Shown: piece after piece, positions 1-8,913 of the stretch | Numbering within the stretch: the first letter of the stretch is position 1 | Layout of the letters: every line of letters begins with the position of its first letter | Origin: Microcella sp. | GTDB lineage: Bacteria; Actinomycetota; Actinomycetes; Actinomycetales; Microbacteriaceae | Reading direction: 5' to 3' | DNA length: 64,000 nt | Assembly: GCF_019739195.1 (NCBI RefSeq) | Contig: NZ_JAHHDS010000003.1 | Span: forward strand, 1,612,001 to 1,676,000 | Position numbers and translations under genes: made by a program | The notes under the pieces: generated by a model | Seen by the model: only the letters and a program-made list of their open reading frames with translations | Databases searched by the model: none | What the model was told of the DNA's origin: nothing

Positions 1-1
1 C

Positions 2-1153
2 ATCGCCGTCGGCGTGGCTCTGTTGCTCATGCTCGTCGTCGAGCTTGTTGTGCGCGTGCTCGCGCGCCGCCGGTCGTGGGCTGCGCCTCTCGCACGAGAA
101 GTGCGCCCCCCGCTGCGCCTGCTGCTGCTCGTCTCGGGTCTGTGGGTGGCGATCGACTTCGCGGCGCCGATCACGCGGCTGTCAGAGATCGCCGAGCGAG
201 TGCTGCTGATCGGCACGATCGGCCTCTTTGCCTGGCTCCTGGTGGAGGCGGTCGACTTCGGCTTCACGTCAGCGCTCTCGCGTTACCCGGCCGATGTCGC
301 GAGCAACCGTGCGGCGCGACGGGCGCGCACGCAACTGGAGTTTCTGCAACGGTTCTCGCTCGTCATCATCATCGTCGTGGCCGTGAGCGCAGCGCTGCTG
401 ACCTTCCCGCAGATGCAGGCGATGGGAGCCAGCTTGCTGGCTTCAGCCGGCCTCGCCGGTATCGTCGCGGGCATCGCCGCCCAGTCGACTCTCGCCAACG
501 TCTTCGCCGGCTTTCAGATCACCTTCAACGATGCGGTGCGCGTCGACGACATTGTGATTGTCGAGGGCGAGTGGGGCCGCATCGAAGAGATCACGCTGAC
601 CTACGTGGTCGTGCGCATCTGGGATGATCGGCGCCTCGTCGTGCCGTCGACCCACTTCACGACCCAGGCGTTTGAGAACTGGACACGCACCGGCAGTGAG
701 CTTCTGGGTTCGGTCGAGTTCGATCTCGACTGGCGCGTCAGCCCCGGGGCCATGCGCGATCATCTCGCCACGCTGCTGGAGAAGACCCCCCTGTGGGACA
801 CGCGCGTGTCGGTGCTGCAGGTCTCTGACGCGCTGGGCGGCATGGTGCGAGTGCGCATTCTCGTGAGCGCTGCCGACGCCGGGGCACTCTTCGATCTGCG
901 CAATTATCTGCGCGAAGAGTTCGTCGAGTGGGTGCAGGTCGAGAGCCCCGCGTCGATGCCCCGCACGCGCGTCGTCATGCCCGACACCGACAGTGCGCCG
1001 ACCATCGACCCTGCCGACGAGTCAGCACGCGAGCAGCTGTTCAGCGGCACCCCCGAGGCTCAGCAGCGAGCGCAGCAAATGATGGCGCCGTCGGCCGACC
1101 CCGATGCCCCGGCCCGTTCGGGCGGAACGTCTCGACCTGAAGCCCCCGCTTAG
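2..1153 (+). CDS. MscS-family mechanosensitive ion channel (5' end outside window)
   Basis: Small-conductance mechanosensitive channel family protein of the inner membrane, expected to open under membrane tension and release solutes on osmotic downshift. The frame is open from the first base of the window, so the true start lies upstream; a GTG at 14 is only an internal candidate. Several N-terminal hydrophobic segments are followed by the pore helix rich in Ala and Gly (ASLLASAGLAGIVAGIAAQS) and the conserved NVFAGFQITF stretch, then the beta domain with VEGEWGRIEEI and FENWTR. The Pro- and Ser-rich C-terminal tail is probably disordered. A close paralogue lies at 6405-7466. The last four bases overlap the convergent wall-protein gene. 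Confidence 0.9.
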   Translation: MAVGVALLLMLVVELVVRVLARRRSWAAPLAREVRPPLRLLLLVSGLWVAIDFAAPITRLSEIAERVLLIGTIGLFAWLLVEAVDFGFTSALSRYPADVASNRAARRARTQLEFLQRFSLVIIIVVAVSAALLTFPQMQAMGASLLASAGLAGIVAGIAAQSTLANVFAGFQITFNDAVRVDDIVIVEGEWGRIEEITLTYVVVRIWDDRRLVVPSTHFTTQAFENWTRTGSELLGSVEFDLDWRVSPGAMRDHLATLLEKTPLWDTRVSVLQVSDALGGMVRVRILVSAADAGALFDLRNYLREEFVEWVQVESPASMPRTRVVMPDTDSAPTIDPADESAREQLFSGTPEAQQRAQQMMAPSADPDAPARSGGTSRPEAPA

Positions 1154-3747
1154 ACCACTGCGCGACGTCGCGCGAGCAGCAGCACTGCTCCGAGCGTCAG
1201 GAGGAGCCCTGCCAGCCCGAGCGGCACAGCGGGGTCTGCGCCGGTAGCAGCGAGATCGCTTGCGGCGATCACGGTGATCTCGACCGTCGTCTCGAATCCG
1301 TCGTAGCTCGCGGTGATGGTGTGCACGCTTGCGGTCGGAAAGCTCACCGTGTTGCCGTCGATGACGTCAGTGGCGACATCGCTCGTCAGCACGACCTCGC
1401 CGGGCACCGGGAAGGGGTTGCCGTAGGGGTCAAGAAGGGCGAAGTCGAACGTGATCGAACCGCCCTCATTGACCGTGGTCGCCGACGGCGTCGCCTCGAG
1501 GCCGTCGGGGTTCGCGGTGTCAGCGAGCACCGTGATCATCGTCGTTCCGGTCTTCGCAGAATCGGAATCGAGCGTCGCGGTGATGAGACGCTCGCCCGCC
1601 AGCGTGAACTCGATGAGCCCGTCTGTCTTCGTCGTGACGATGTCGCTCGCTTCGCCGGTGGTGACTGTTGAGACCGAGGTCACGTCGAGGTCGCCGTCGC
1701 TGCGATCCTGAATGAGAAACTCGATGTCGCCGCCCGCTGTGACCGTATCCGTCGCGGGGATGACCGCGAGGGGGTCAGTGGTCCACTGGGCGTACAGCGT
1801 ACCCCCGGCGGCGATGGTGCTCGTCGGTGTCACGGTCGAGCCGCTTCCGTCGCTGACGGTGTTCCAACTGCTCAAGAAGAAGCCGGGTCGCGTCGGGGTC
1901 GGCAGCTCGCGCTCACCCGACTGGAAGGTCGGAGCAAAGACCTCGACGGCGTCGATGGGGTCGGAGCCCGCGAAGTTGCCGTCGAACTCGAACCGGTAGC
2001 TGTGGTCGAGAACCAGGTTCTGCGGGCCGACCGAGGTGTTCGTGATGATGCCGTTGTTCAGCAGTGTCGCGCCCGACGCGACGCCGACGCTACCGGCTCC
2101 GCGCACGACTCCGGTCTCGGTGACCGTCGCACTCTCGCCGGAGAACACCGTCACGAAGGAGTTCGCGGGCAGAGTGAGTGTTCCGCTCACACTCCACGTC
2201 GAGGGGTCGCCATTGATGCCTCGACCGATGGCCGGGCCGAACAGTCCGCCGTCTGCAGTGACCGATGTGCCTTCGCCGATCGTGATCGCGGACGAGCCGC
2301 CGAGCTCGCCGCCGCCGATTCCCGCCCCGTAGGTGCCGCTGCGGGCGTAGACCGTGGGTGCGGAGACCTCAGAAGTGATGGCGATCGTGCCGCCGCCACC
2401 GCCACTGAAGAAGCCGTCGCCGCCGCCGATGCCCGCGGCCTTCTCTCCTCCGTAGGCGTTGACCGTGCCGCCATTGATCGAGATGTCGCCGCCGTTGCCG
2501 CGGTTGCCTCCGCCGATGCCGGCGGCTTGCTCTCCACCGTAGGCGTTGACGGTGCCGCCGTTGATCTCGACGATCCAGCCGCTCACTCGATCACCGCCGC
2601 CGATGCCCGCGCCACCACCCGAGCCGCGCGCGGTCACGGTGCCGCCGTTGATCGTGATGGTGCCGCCGGCGGCCTCGGTGCCCGTGACGATTCCGCTCTG
2701 GCCTGAATTGTTCAGGCTCGCGTCGCCGCTGCCGATGCCGGCAGAGCCCGTGTAGTTGGTGCCGACGCGCGTGGCATTCGCCGTGATGGTGCCGCCATTG
2801 ATCGTGATGGTGCCGCCCGCACCCCGCTCGCCGCCACCGATGGCAGCACCGGTGTCGTCGGCGACAGCTGTCGTCACCGACACGGTTCCGCCATCGATCG
2901 TGATGTCTCCACCGGCGCCGCTGCGGCCGCCGCCGATGCCCGCGGCATAGCGACCGGTGACCACGGTGACCGTGGTCGTGGCGCCGCTAATGCTGATGGT
3001 GCCGCCGTCTTGCAAAAACCCTCCGCCGATGCCCGCGCCGCTGCCACCGCCGACCGCCGTGACTGATCCCCCCGAGATCGTGGTAACCCCGCCGTCGAGA
3101 GTCGAACCGTTGCTGCCGCCGATGCCTGCGCCCACCGAGCCGCCCGTCGCCGAGACGGTACCTCCGGTGATCGTCACGGTGCCGCCGCCGCCGTCGGCAC
3201 CCCCGCCGATGCCCGCCGCGTATCCGGTGCCGCCGAAGAAGATGCCTGAGTTGCGTGCGGTGACCGCTCCGCCGTTGACGACCAGGGTGCCGCCGCTCGC
3301 GCCGTCGTCTCCACCGATGCCCGCGCCGAGGTTGCCCCCGTCGGCCGTGATCGTGCCGCCATCGATGGTGAGCGTGGCACCGGTGTTCTCGAAGCCCGCG
3401 TCGGCGTCTGCCGTCGCCTCTGCGATCCAGGTGCCACCCGAGCCGCTATCGGTCACCGTGAACGACACGCCCGTGGCAAGCGAGACCGCGTCGGTCGCCA
3501 GGTCGAATCCGGCCAGGTCGAGCGTGGCGTTCTCTGGCACGGCGAGAGTGCTGGCCGGTGACGAAATGTCGGCGGTCAGCTCGACATCGTTGCCGGCAGC
3601 GAGCTGCGACTCGAGGGCCGCGAAGTCAGAGACTCCCACAGCCGAGGCGGGTGAGGCCGGCAGAACCACGAGGCCACCCACCACGAGCGCGAAGGCAGCG
3701 GTCGTTGCTGAAAGCGTGAGCGGGCGGCGGCGTGACGAGCGAGTCAT
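1150..3747 (-). CDS. Secreted glycine-rich repeat protein with LAxTG wall-sorting signal
   Basis: Predicted wall-anchored surface protein of 865 residues. An N-terminal signal peptide begins MTRSSRRRPLTLSATTAAFA and ends near ASPASA. About twelve irregular repeats follow, each built round a GGTITINGGTVTA-like strand and an AGIGGG turn, which suggests a beta-helix or beta-solenoid. A region resembling a Listeria-Bacteroides InlB B-repeat (ending GGTLYAQW) and Ig-like segments come next. The C-terminus has LAATG, a hydrophobic helix and an Arg-rich tail, the order of a sortase substrate; LAxTG is the motif known for class E sortases. The ATG at 3747 was chosen because the longer frame (to 3810) would put 21 non-signal residues ahead of the signal peptide. 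The ligand is unknown. Confidence 0.85.
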   Translation of the reverse strand: MTRSSRRRPLTLSATTAAFALVVGGLVVLPASPASAVGVSDFAALESQLAAGNDVELTADISSPASTLAVPENATLDLAGFDLATDAVSLATGVSFTVTDSGSGGTWIAEATADADAGFENTGATLTIDGGTITADGGNLGAGIGGDDGASGGTLVVNGGAVTARNSGIFFGGTGYAAGIGGGADGGGGTVTITGGTVSATGGSVGAGIGGSNGSTLDGGVTTISGGSVTAVGGGSGAGIGGGFLQDGGTISISGATTTVTVVTGRYAAGIGGGRSGAGGDITIDGGTVSVTTAVADDTGAAIGGGERGAGGTITINGGTITANATRVGTNYTGSAGIGSGDASLNNSGQSGIVTGTEAAGGTITINGGTVTARGSGGGAGIGGGDRVSGWIVEINGGTVNAYGGEQAAGIGGGNRGNGGDISINGGTVNAYGGEKAAGIGGGDGFFSGGGGGTIAITSEVSAPTVYARSGTYGAGIGGGELGGSSAITIGEGTSVTADGGLFGPAIGRGINGDPSTWSVSGTLTLPANSFVTVFSGESATVTETGVVRGAGSVGVASGATLLNNGIITNTSVGPQNLVLDHSYRFEFDGNFAGSDPIDAVEVFAPTFQSGERELPTPTRPGFFLSSWNTVSDGSGSTVTPTSTIAAGGTLYAQWTTDPLAVIPATDTVTAGGDIEFLIQDRSDGDLDVTSVSTVTTGEASDIVTTKTDGLIEFTLAGERLITATLDSDSAKTGTTMITVLADTANPDGLEATPSATTVNEGGSITFDFALLDPYGNPFPVPGEVVLTSDVATDVIDGNTVSFPTASVHTITASYDGFETTVEITVIAASDLAATGADPAVPLGLAGLLLTLGAVLLLARRRAVV

Positions 3748-3827
3748 GAGATTCCGTATGGGTATGCGCAACGACGGCGAAATGAGAAAGGCCAGTTCGA
3801 CACTACCCAAAAAGTGAAACCTGGCGT

Positions 3828-3868
3828 ATCACCCCCGTTCGGGGTGATGACGTCTCGCCCCGTTGGGG
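3828..3868 (-). terminator. Two hairpins downstream of the DUF3817 gene
   Basis: An 8-bp perfect stem (ATCACCCC at 3828-3835 and GGGGTGAT at 3841-3848, loop of 5) and a second short CCCC/GGGG hairpin next to it lie directly after the stop codon of the minus-strand gene at 3871-4374. No T-run follows, which is common for high-GC terminators. Confidence 0.55.
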
Positions 3869-3870
3869 GT

Positions 3871-4374
3871 CTACGACTTCGGAATCGGAGGCCCCAGCGC
3901 CAGCAGCACCGTGAAGAGCACCACGACCGCGAGCAGAATCAGTGCGGCGAGCAGGTACGGGTGGTTGAGCATCCACCGCACCAGCCGGTCGAACCAGCGC
4001 TGATCACGCGGGTCGTCCGTCGCCTCGCGGCGCCAGTCGCCCTCGAGCTTGCCGGTGCGGTGCGCCCAGATGTCGAAGGGGATCGTCGCGTAGGGGATGA
4101 TCGCCGTCACGACCGCGACCAGACCGAGGCCGACGCTCCAGCGCTGGTTGATCGCTGTCAGCACTGCCGTCGCGCCGTAGGCGAGGAACACGAAGCCGTG
4201 GATGCTGCCGCCGATGGTGACCGCAATGTCGAGCCCCGCCGTGGCGCGAAGAATGAGGCCTGTGATGAGCAGGGTCCAGGTGATCGCTTCGGCGATCGCG
4301 ACGATGCGGTAGAGCTTCTTCGGAGTGAGGCCTGCGGCCCTCGAGGGCGGCGCGGTGAGGCGGGGCTCGGTCAT
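3871..4374 (-). CDS. DUF3817 integral membrane protein
   Basis: A 167-residue membrane protein recognised as DUF3817 by its layout: a cytoplasmic start, then helices around ITWTLLITGLIL, GGSIHGFVFLAYGATAVL and VGLGLVAVVTAIIPYATIPFD, an extra hydrophilic stretch with DWRR, and a last helix near the C-terminus. Function is unknown in the family. The Gly-Ser-Ile-His-Gly segment is the conserved core of the family. It is divergent from the nucleotidyltransferase-like gene at 4524, and the 149 bases between them hold no motif I can name. Confidence 0.85.
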   Translation of the reverse strand: MTEPRLTAPPSRAAGLTPKKLYRIVAIAEAITWTLLITGLILRATAGLDIAVTIGGSIHGFVFLAYGATAVLTAINQRWSVGLGLVAVVTAIIPYATIPFDIWAHRTGKLEGDWRREATDDPRDQRWFDRLVRWMLNHPYLLAALILLAVVVLFTVLLALGPPIPKS

Positions 4375-4523
4375 GGGTCTATTTCATCACCTTGCGCGCG
4401 GGCGAACCGTGTGGAAGCATCACCAACCACAACTCAACGGCTCTGTCATGGCTTTCGTGCAACCGCGTCGCAGCGAGCAACTCTTCCGCTGGCGCGTGTG
4501 CGCCCTTCTTTTTGAGGTGACCC

Positions 4524-5324
4524 ATGACTGATTCTGTTTCCCCCTACTCTGCTGACTTCGAGCGCCTGTCTTCAGCGCTGACGGCGGCGGTGCGCGAGCA
4601 TCCGGCCCTTGCTGGCCTCGCCCTGCTCGGCTCCGGCTCGCACGACGCCGCAGCGCGGCGCGACGAGTGGTCTGATCACGACTTCTTCGCTATCGCGGCG
4701 CCCGGCGCTGCTGCCGTTGCCCGCCGCGACCTCGACTGGCTGCCCGATCAGGAACGGCTGGTGCTCACGGCACGAGAAGGCGAGCTCGGCTTCGTTGCGG
4801 TCTACGACGACGGCCATGTCTTCGAGTTTGCCGTCGCCGAACCGGGCGAGCTCGCGGGCGCGCTCGCCGAGGAGGCGACCGTCACCGTCGATGACGCCGA
4901 TGCGACTGTCGCGCGTTTGATCTCTGAGTCGCAGGCTCGGGCCGCCGCCCTTCCCGCTACCGACGCGCTCAACGACACACGCCTCGTGCTCGTCAAGCTG
5001 CTCATCGGCACCGGCCGGCTGCGGCGGGGCGAGACGCTCAACGGCGGCCAGTTCATCCGGCAGTGGGCGGTCAAGCACCTGGTGCTGGCTCTGCGTGCGC
5101 GGGCGCAGCTCATTGACGGCGCCGAGCCTGCGGGCATCGAGCCGACGCGGCGGCTCGAGGAGGCGTTTCCTGAGATCGCCGCCGACATCGAAGCCGCAAT
5201 CGCGCAGCCGGCCGAGCGTGCGGCTCAGAGCCTGTTCGAGCTGACGCGCCGGGTGCTCGAACCGGGGTGGAACGAGTTTCCGTCAGGCGCCGCCGACGCG
5301 ATCGCGCGTCGACTCGGGTGGTGA
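4524..5324 (+). CDS. Nucleotidyltransferase-fold protein
   Basis: Protein of 266 residues with a nucleotidyltransferase signature near the N-terminus: GSGS at 36-39 followed by WSDHDFF with the metal-binding Asp51 and Asp53. This layout matches the aminoglycoside-adenylyltransferase / Pol-beta superfamily. The rest is mostly helical and resembles the C-terminal half of such transferases. A substrate cannot be assigned; small-molecule nucleotidylation is the best guess, and antibiotic resistance is only one possibility. An upstream TGAGGTGA can act as ribosome binding site 5 bases before ATG. It ends 16 bases before the convergent purQ. Confidence 0.7.
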   Translation: MTDSVSPYSADFERLSSALTAAVREHPALAGLALLGSGSHDAAARRDEWSDHDFFAIAAPGAAAVARRDLDWLPDQERLVLTAREGELGFVAVYDDGHVFEFAVAEPGELAGALAEEATVTVDDADATVARLISESQARAAALPATDALNDTRLVLVKLLIGTGRLRRGETLNGGQFIRQWAVKHLVLALRARAQLIDGAEPAGIEPTRRLEEAFPEIAADIEAAIAQPAERAAQSLFELTRRVLEPGWNEFPSGAADAIARRLGW

Positions 5325-5340
5325 CTGTGCGGGCTGGGCC

Positions 5341-6036
5341 CTAACTCATGACCGAGGCGGTGAGCACGCTCGTGAAGAAGGTGAGACCGTCGATGCCCGA
5401 TCGCATCGCGGCGGGCGTGTTCGGGCCGAAGCCCGGTTCGACCGCGTGCTCGGGGTGCGGCATGAGGCCGACGACGTTGCCGCGCTCGTTGCGCAGGCCC
5501 GCGATGTCGCGCAGCGAGCCGTTCGGGTTGACGTCGAGGTAGCGGAAGGCCACGAGGCCCTCGCCCTCGAGCCGATCAAGAGTCAGCTCGTCGGCGATGA
5601 ACCCGCCCTCGCCGTTCTTGAGCGGGATGGTGATCTCTTGGCCCTGGGTGAACCCGTTGGTCCACGAGGAGTCTGTACTCTCGACGCGCAGGCGCTGGTC
5701 GCGGCGGATGAAGTCGCCGTGGTCGTTGCGGATCAGACCACCGGGCAGCAGGTGCGCCTCGACGAGAATCTGGAAGCCGTTGCAGATGCCCAACACCGGC
5801 ATGCCGCTGTTCGCGGCGGCGATGACTTCGGCCATGATCGGCGATCGGGCCGCGATGGCGCCGCAGCGCAAATAGTCGCCGTAGCTGAACCCGCCGGGCA
5901 GCACGATCGCGTCGACGCCCATGAGGTCGTGGGTGCCATGCCACAGCGCGACGGGCTCGGCGCCCGCGAGGCGCACGGCGCGTTGCGCATCTCGATCGTC
6001 GAGCGAGCCGGGAAAGGTGACGACGCCGATGCGCAC
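5341..6036 (-). CDS. purQ: Phosphoribosylformylglycinamidine synthase glutaminase subunit PurQ
   Basis: Glutaminase subunit of the three-part FGAM synthase (PurL-PurQ-PurS), step four of de novo purine synthesis; it releases ammonia from glutamine for PurL in the cytoplasm. The 231-residue length is typical. The class I amidotransferase core shows [13 protein letters not shown] (49-61), the nucleophile Cys85 in [11 protein letters not shown], and MPHPEH carrying the catalytic His and Glu near the end. The GTG start shares one base with the purS stop codon (TAGTG), implying translational coupling. purL is not in this window. Confidence 0.97.
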   Translation of the reverse strand: MRIGVVTFPGSLDDRDAQRAVRLAGAEPVALWHGTHDLMGVDAIVLPGGFSYGDYLRCGAIAARSPIMAEVIAAANSGMPVLGICNGFQILVEAHLLPGGLIRNDHGDFIRRDQRLRVESTDSSWTNGFTQGQEITIPLKNGEGGFIADELTLDRLEGEGLVAFRYLDVNPNGSLRDIAGLRNERGNVVGLMPHPEHAVEPGFGPNTPAAMRSGIDGLTFFTSVLTASVMS

Positions 6037-6308
6037 TAGCGGGTTTCTCCGGCCACGCCTGCACCGCTGACGTGCACGCTGATGACGTCTTCGATCACGC
6101 CGTTGCTGAGCATGTCGGCGGCCAGCTGCTCGACCGTCGCCATCAGGTCGGCGTCGACCTCGCCGTCGACGTGCAATTCGAAGCGCTTGCCGATGCGCAC
6201 GTCGGCGATGTGCTCGTGACCGAGGCGGTGCAGAGCCCCCGCGACGGCCTTGCCAGCCGGGTCGAGAAGCTCGGCCTTGGGCATGACCTCGACGACGATG
6301 GTGGGCAC
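6036..6308 (-). CDS. purS: FGAM synthase subunit PurS
   Basis: Small 90-residue structural subunit that bridges PurQ and PurL and helps channel ammonia. The sequence [20 protein letters not shown] is the family N-terminus, and GKRFEL plus the C-terminal [10 protein letters not shown] complete the small beta-alpha fold. The start is a GTG at 6308; the frame remains open far upstream but only this position gives a normal PurS length. It is the first gene of a purS-purQ pair and is divergent from the interrupted mscS-like gene at 6405, with 96 bases between them. Confidence 0.95.
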   Translation of the reverse strand: MPTIVVEVMPKAELLDPAGKAVAGALHRLGHEHIADVRIGKRFELHVDGEVDADLMATVEQLAADMLSNGVIEDVISVHVSGAGVAGETR

Positions 6309-6404
6309 GGCGGCTCCCTGCGCAGTGGGCGAACGATACGAGTTCAGCCTATCCTGGGCGTTTTTCGTCGCGCACCAGAACTCGAACCAGAAGGAGACCC
6401 CCTC

Positions 6405-7466
6405 GTGCTCGAACTGACTGGCTACACCCTGCTCGGCGTCGCAGTGGCGATCGCGCTCGTCGCCGTGATCATCGTCGTCGGCATCATCTCGCTCGCGACT
6501 CGCGTCATCGCGCGTCGATGGCCCGGCGTCTATCGCAGCTTCGGGCCCGCCCGCCGACGTCTGCGCGTGCTGCTCTTCGTCGTTGCGACGTGGATCGCCG
6601 TGTCGCTGACCCTTCCCGAGCCCGCGTGGCGCAGCACGATCAACCAGGTCTTCACGATTCTGGTGATCGGCGCGAGCGCGTGGCTGCTCAGCGCTGTCGT
6701 GCGCCTGCTGTTCGATCGGGTGCAGCGGCGCTACGACATCACCGCCGACGACAACCGCGTGGCGCGACGCATTCAGACCCAGCTCACGATTGTGCGCAGA
6801 CTCGCCACCGTCATCATCGGCGTGCTCGCGCTCGCCGCCATGCTGCTCACCTTCCCGGGCGCGCAGGCCGCCGGTGCGAGCTTGCTCGCCTCGGCTGGCC
6901 TCGTGAGCGTCGTCGCGGGGCTCGCGGCACAATCGTCGCTCGCGAATGTCTTCGCGGGCATGTAACTCGCGTTCTCCGACGCGATTCGCATTGACGATGT
7001 GGTCACTGTTGAGGGAGAGTTCGGCCGCATCGAAGAGATCACCTTGACGTATGTCGTGGTGAGCATCTGGGACGAACGCCGTCTCGTGCTGCCCTCGACC
7101 TACTTCACGACGACGCCCTTCGAGAACTGGACTCGGCAGTCGGCGCAGCTCATGGGCACGGTTGAGCTCGACGTCGATTGGCGCGTCGACCTCGACGAGA
7201 TGCGGCTCGAACTCACGCGCATCGTCGAAGCGAGCGACTGGTGGGACGGCCGCACGGCGAGCGTCGTCGCCACGGATGCGACGGGCGGCATCGTGCGCGT
7301 GCGTCCTCTCGTGAGTGCGCGCAACTCGAGTGACCTGTGGGACCTGCGCTGCCACGTGCGCGAGAAGCTCGTCACCTGGGTGCGACGTTCGCAGCCCGAG
7401 GCACTGCCGATTCAGCGCGTCGAACTGCCCGCACTCGATTCGTTGGCAGAGGTGTCGAGCAGGTAG
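6405..7466 (+). pseudogene. MscS-family channel interrupted by an in-frame TAA
   Basis: A second mechanosensitive channel gene, paralogous to the one at 1-1153. It starts with GTG at 6405 behind AAGGAG. The first 186 codons run to NVFAGM; then TAA at 6963-6965 stands where the paralogue has the glutamine of NVFAGFQ. The same frame continues without shift through LAFSDAIRIDDVV, VEGEFGRIEEI and FENWTR to the stop at 7464-7466. A single C to T change (CAA to TAA) explains it. If real, the product lacks the cytoplasmic beta domain and is probably non-functional. A sequencing error or a very recent mutation is possible because nothing else has decayed. The 3' end overlaps the convergent kinase gene by 55 bases. 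Confidence 0.85.
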
Positions 7467-8095
7467 TCCGCTCGCTCAAGGGTGGCCGCGATCGCGGCCG
7501 CGTTGCGTTCGTCGGGGCCGAGCGCCCAGGCGCGCGCCGCATCCGGGTTCTTGCCGAAGGCGATGTGGCGCGCGATGAGCCGCTCGTGCCGGATGGCGTC
7601 GTCGAGCACGATGCCGACGCTCAGGTCGAGCAGCGGGGCGACGCGGTGCCAGCCGTGCTCGCGCAGCAGCAGGTAGTTGCCCTCGACGATGACGCACCAC
7701 CATTCAGGAGCCAGAGCGATCGCGCCGGGCACAGGCTCTTCGACACGCCGGTCGAAGCCCGGGGCACGCAGCGTTTCTCCTGAGTTGTGGAGATCGCGCA
7801 GCGACTCGAGCAGGGCGACGAAGGCGTCGACGTCGAAGGTGTCGGGGGCTCCCATGCGGTCGCGGCGGCCGAGTCTCACGAGCTCGGCCTGCGGCAGGTG
7901 GAAGCCGTCCATGGGCAGCACGGCCGAGCCGGGCAACCCGGCCGAGAGGGCAGCGGCGACCGTCGACTTACCAGCGCCGGGAGCGCCGGCGAGGCCGACG
8001 ATGAGGGGGCCGGATGCTCGGGGCCGGGCCGCGCGCATCCGCTCGATCGCCGCGGTGAGGTCGTCGAGCGACTCAAGCGATGCCGGGGGCATCAT
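7412..8095 (-). CDS. Nucleoside/nucleotide kinase family protein (uridine-kinase-like P-loop)
   Basis: A 227-residue P-loop kinase. Walker A is GAPGAGKS at residues 37-44, followed by PMDGFHLP, the substrate-side motif of uridine kinase and phosphoribulokinase-like enzymes, and by a lid region with RHIAFGKNPDAAR. The substrate is unknown; related proteins phosphorylate nucleosides, sugars or pantothenate-like molecules. The ATG at 8095 overlaps the stop of the upstream SGNH gene (ATGA), so the two are likely co-translated. The C-terminal 55 bases overlap the interrupted mscS-like gene on the other strand. Confidence 0.85.
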   Translation of the reverse strand: MMPPASLESLDDLTAAIERMRAARPRASGPLIVGLAGAPGAGKSTVAAALSAGLPGSAVLPMDGFHLPQAELVRLGRRDRMGAPDTFDVDAFVALLESLRDLHNSGETLRAPGFDRRVEEPVPGAIALAPEWWCVIVEGNYLLLREHGWHRVAPLLDLSVGIVLDDAIRHERLIARHIAFGKNPDAARAWALGPDERNAAAIAATLERADYLLDTSANESSAGSSTR

Positions 8096-8853
8096 CGCTG
8101 CAGGTCTGCACCGATACCGTGCTGGAACGCGTCGGCAACGATGAACTCGGCCCACTCGCGGTAGCCGCTCGCACTCGGGTGGAAGTCGTCGGTCGCGAAG
8201 TGGTCGTCGGCGTAGGGCGGCAGCGGCGGTGTCATGTGAGCGCGCGGGAACCGTTCGAGGGCGCGGCGCGCGCTCACCTCGAGCGACTGCGAATGCAGGG
8301 CGAGCGTTGTGCGCAGCGGCTCGGGCAGCAGGCCGAAGCGGTGAAAGGCCGGCAGAGCGCTCATGAGCACCACGGCGTCGGGGTGGGCGGCGAAAGTCAC
8401 GCGCAGGATGCGCTTGATGTCGCGCCTGAAGGCGCGGTGCGACCGTACCTGCATCGAGTCGTTGGCGCCGAGACTGATGACGACGAGGTCGGTCGGGGCG
8501 TTGAGGGCTTCGTCGAGGTGGTCGCGGATGACGTCGCGGGCGGTGGCCCCGTTGCGTCCGCGAGACCGCCAGCGCACGGGGCGGCCGGTGAGCTCGGTGA
8601 GCTGGGCGCTCAGATGGCCCGCGAGCGCCACGGCGGCATCGTCGACGCCGACCCCGACGGCCATCGAGTCGCCGAGCACGAGCAGGTGGATCGGGTCGGT
8701 GCCGCCGCCGCCCTCCCACGGCCGAGGCGGCTCGGGCAGCAACGGCACGACTCGGCGCAGCCTCACGGTCTGCGGCAACAGGATGGGGGCAAGCGCCAGC
8801 GCCACGGCCCGACTGAGCCGGCGGCCGCGCAACGGTCGGGGGCTCGAGGTCAT
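8092..8853 (-). CDS. SGNH/GDSL hydrolase, downstream copy
   Basis: A 253-residue esterase or lipase-like hydrolase of the SGNH superfamily. Block I is GDSMAVGVG with nucleophile Ser63, the block III GAND is at 129-132, and the catalytic Asp222-x-x-His225 lies in TDDFHPS. The Arg-rich N-terminus has a hydrophobic patch (VALALAPILLP) but no clear signal peptidase site, so it may be cytoplasmic or membrane-bound. It is a tandem paralogue of the next gene upstream (8914-9705), sharing the whole domain order. Natural substrate unknown. Confidence 0.88.
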   Translation of the reverse strand: MTSSPRPLRGRRLSRAVALALAPILLPQTVRLRRVVPLLPEPPRPWEGGGGTDPIHLLVLGDSMAVGVGVDDAAVALAGHLSAQLTELTGRPVRWRSRGRNGATARDVIRDHLDEALNAPTDLVVISLGANDSMQVRSHRAFRRDIKRILRVTFAAHPDAVVLMSALPAFHRFGLLPEPLRTTLALHSQSLEVSARRALERFPRAHMTPPLPPYADDHFATDDFHPSASGYREWAEFIVADAFQHGIGADLQR

Positions 8854-8860
8854 GGGCGCG

Positions 8861-8866
8861 AGTCTA
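8861..8866 (-). promoter_or_regulatory. Leaderless -10 box of SGNH gene (8853)
   Basis: TAGACT on the minus strand ends 7 bases before the ATG, so transcription is expected to begin at or next to the start codon. No Shine-Dalgarno sequence is present. Confidence 0.6.
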
Positions 8867-8913
8867 GGCCTGCGGTGCGATCGAACGACGTGGCCGTCGG
8901 CTCGCGCCGCACC

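Noticed and set aside
2002-2706. Forward open frames antisense to the repeat protein
   Set aside because: They arise from the repeated GC-rich DNA of the solenoid region; periodicity follows the reverse gene.
1150-3747. Glycine-rich repeats as a CRISPR array
   Set aside because: Repeats are irregular in length, in frame and translate to a coherent protein; no regular spacers.
6960-6968. TAA in the mscS-like gene as a recoding signal
   Set aside because: TAA is not a selenocysteine or pyrrolysine codon, and no slippery or readthrough context is apparent; a point mutation is simpler.
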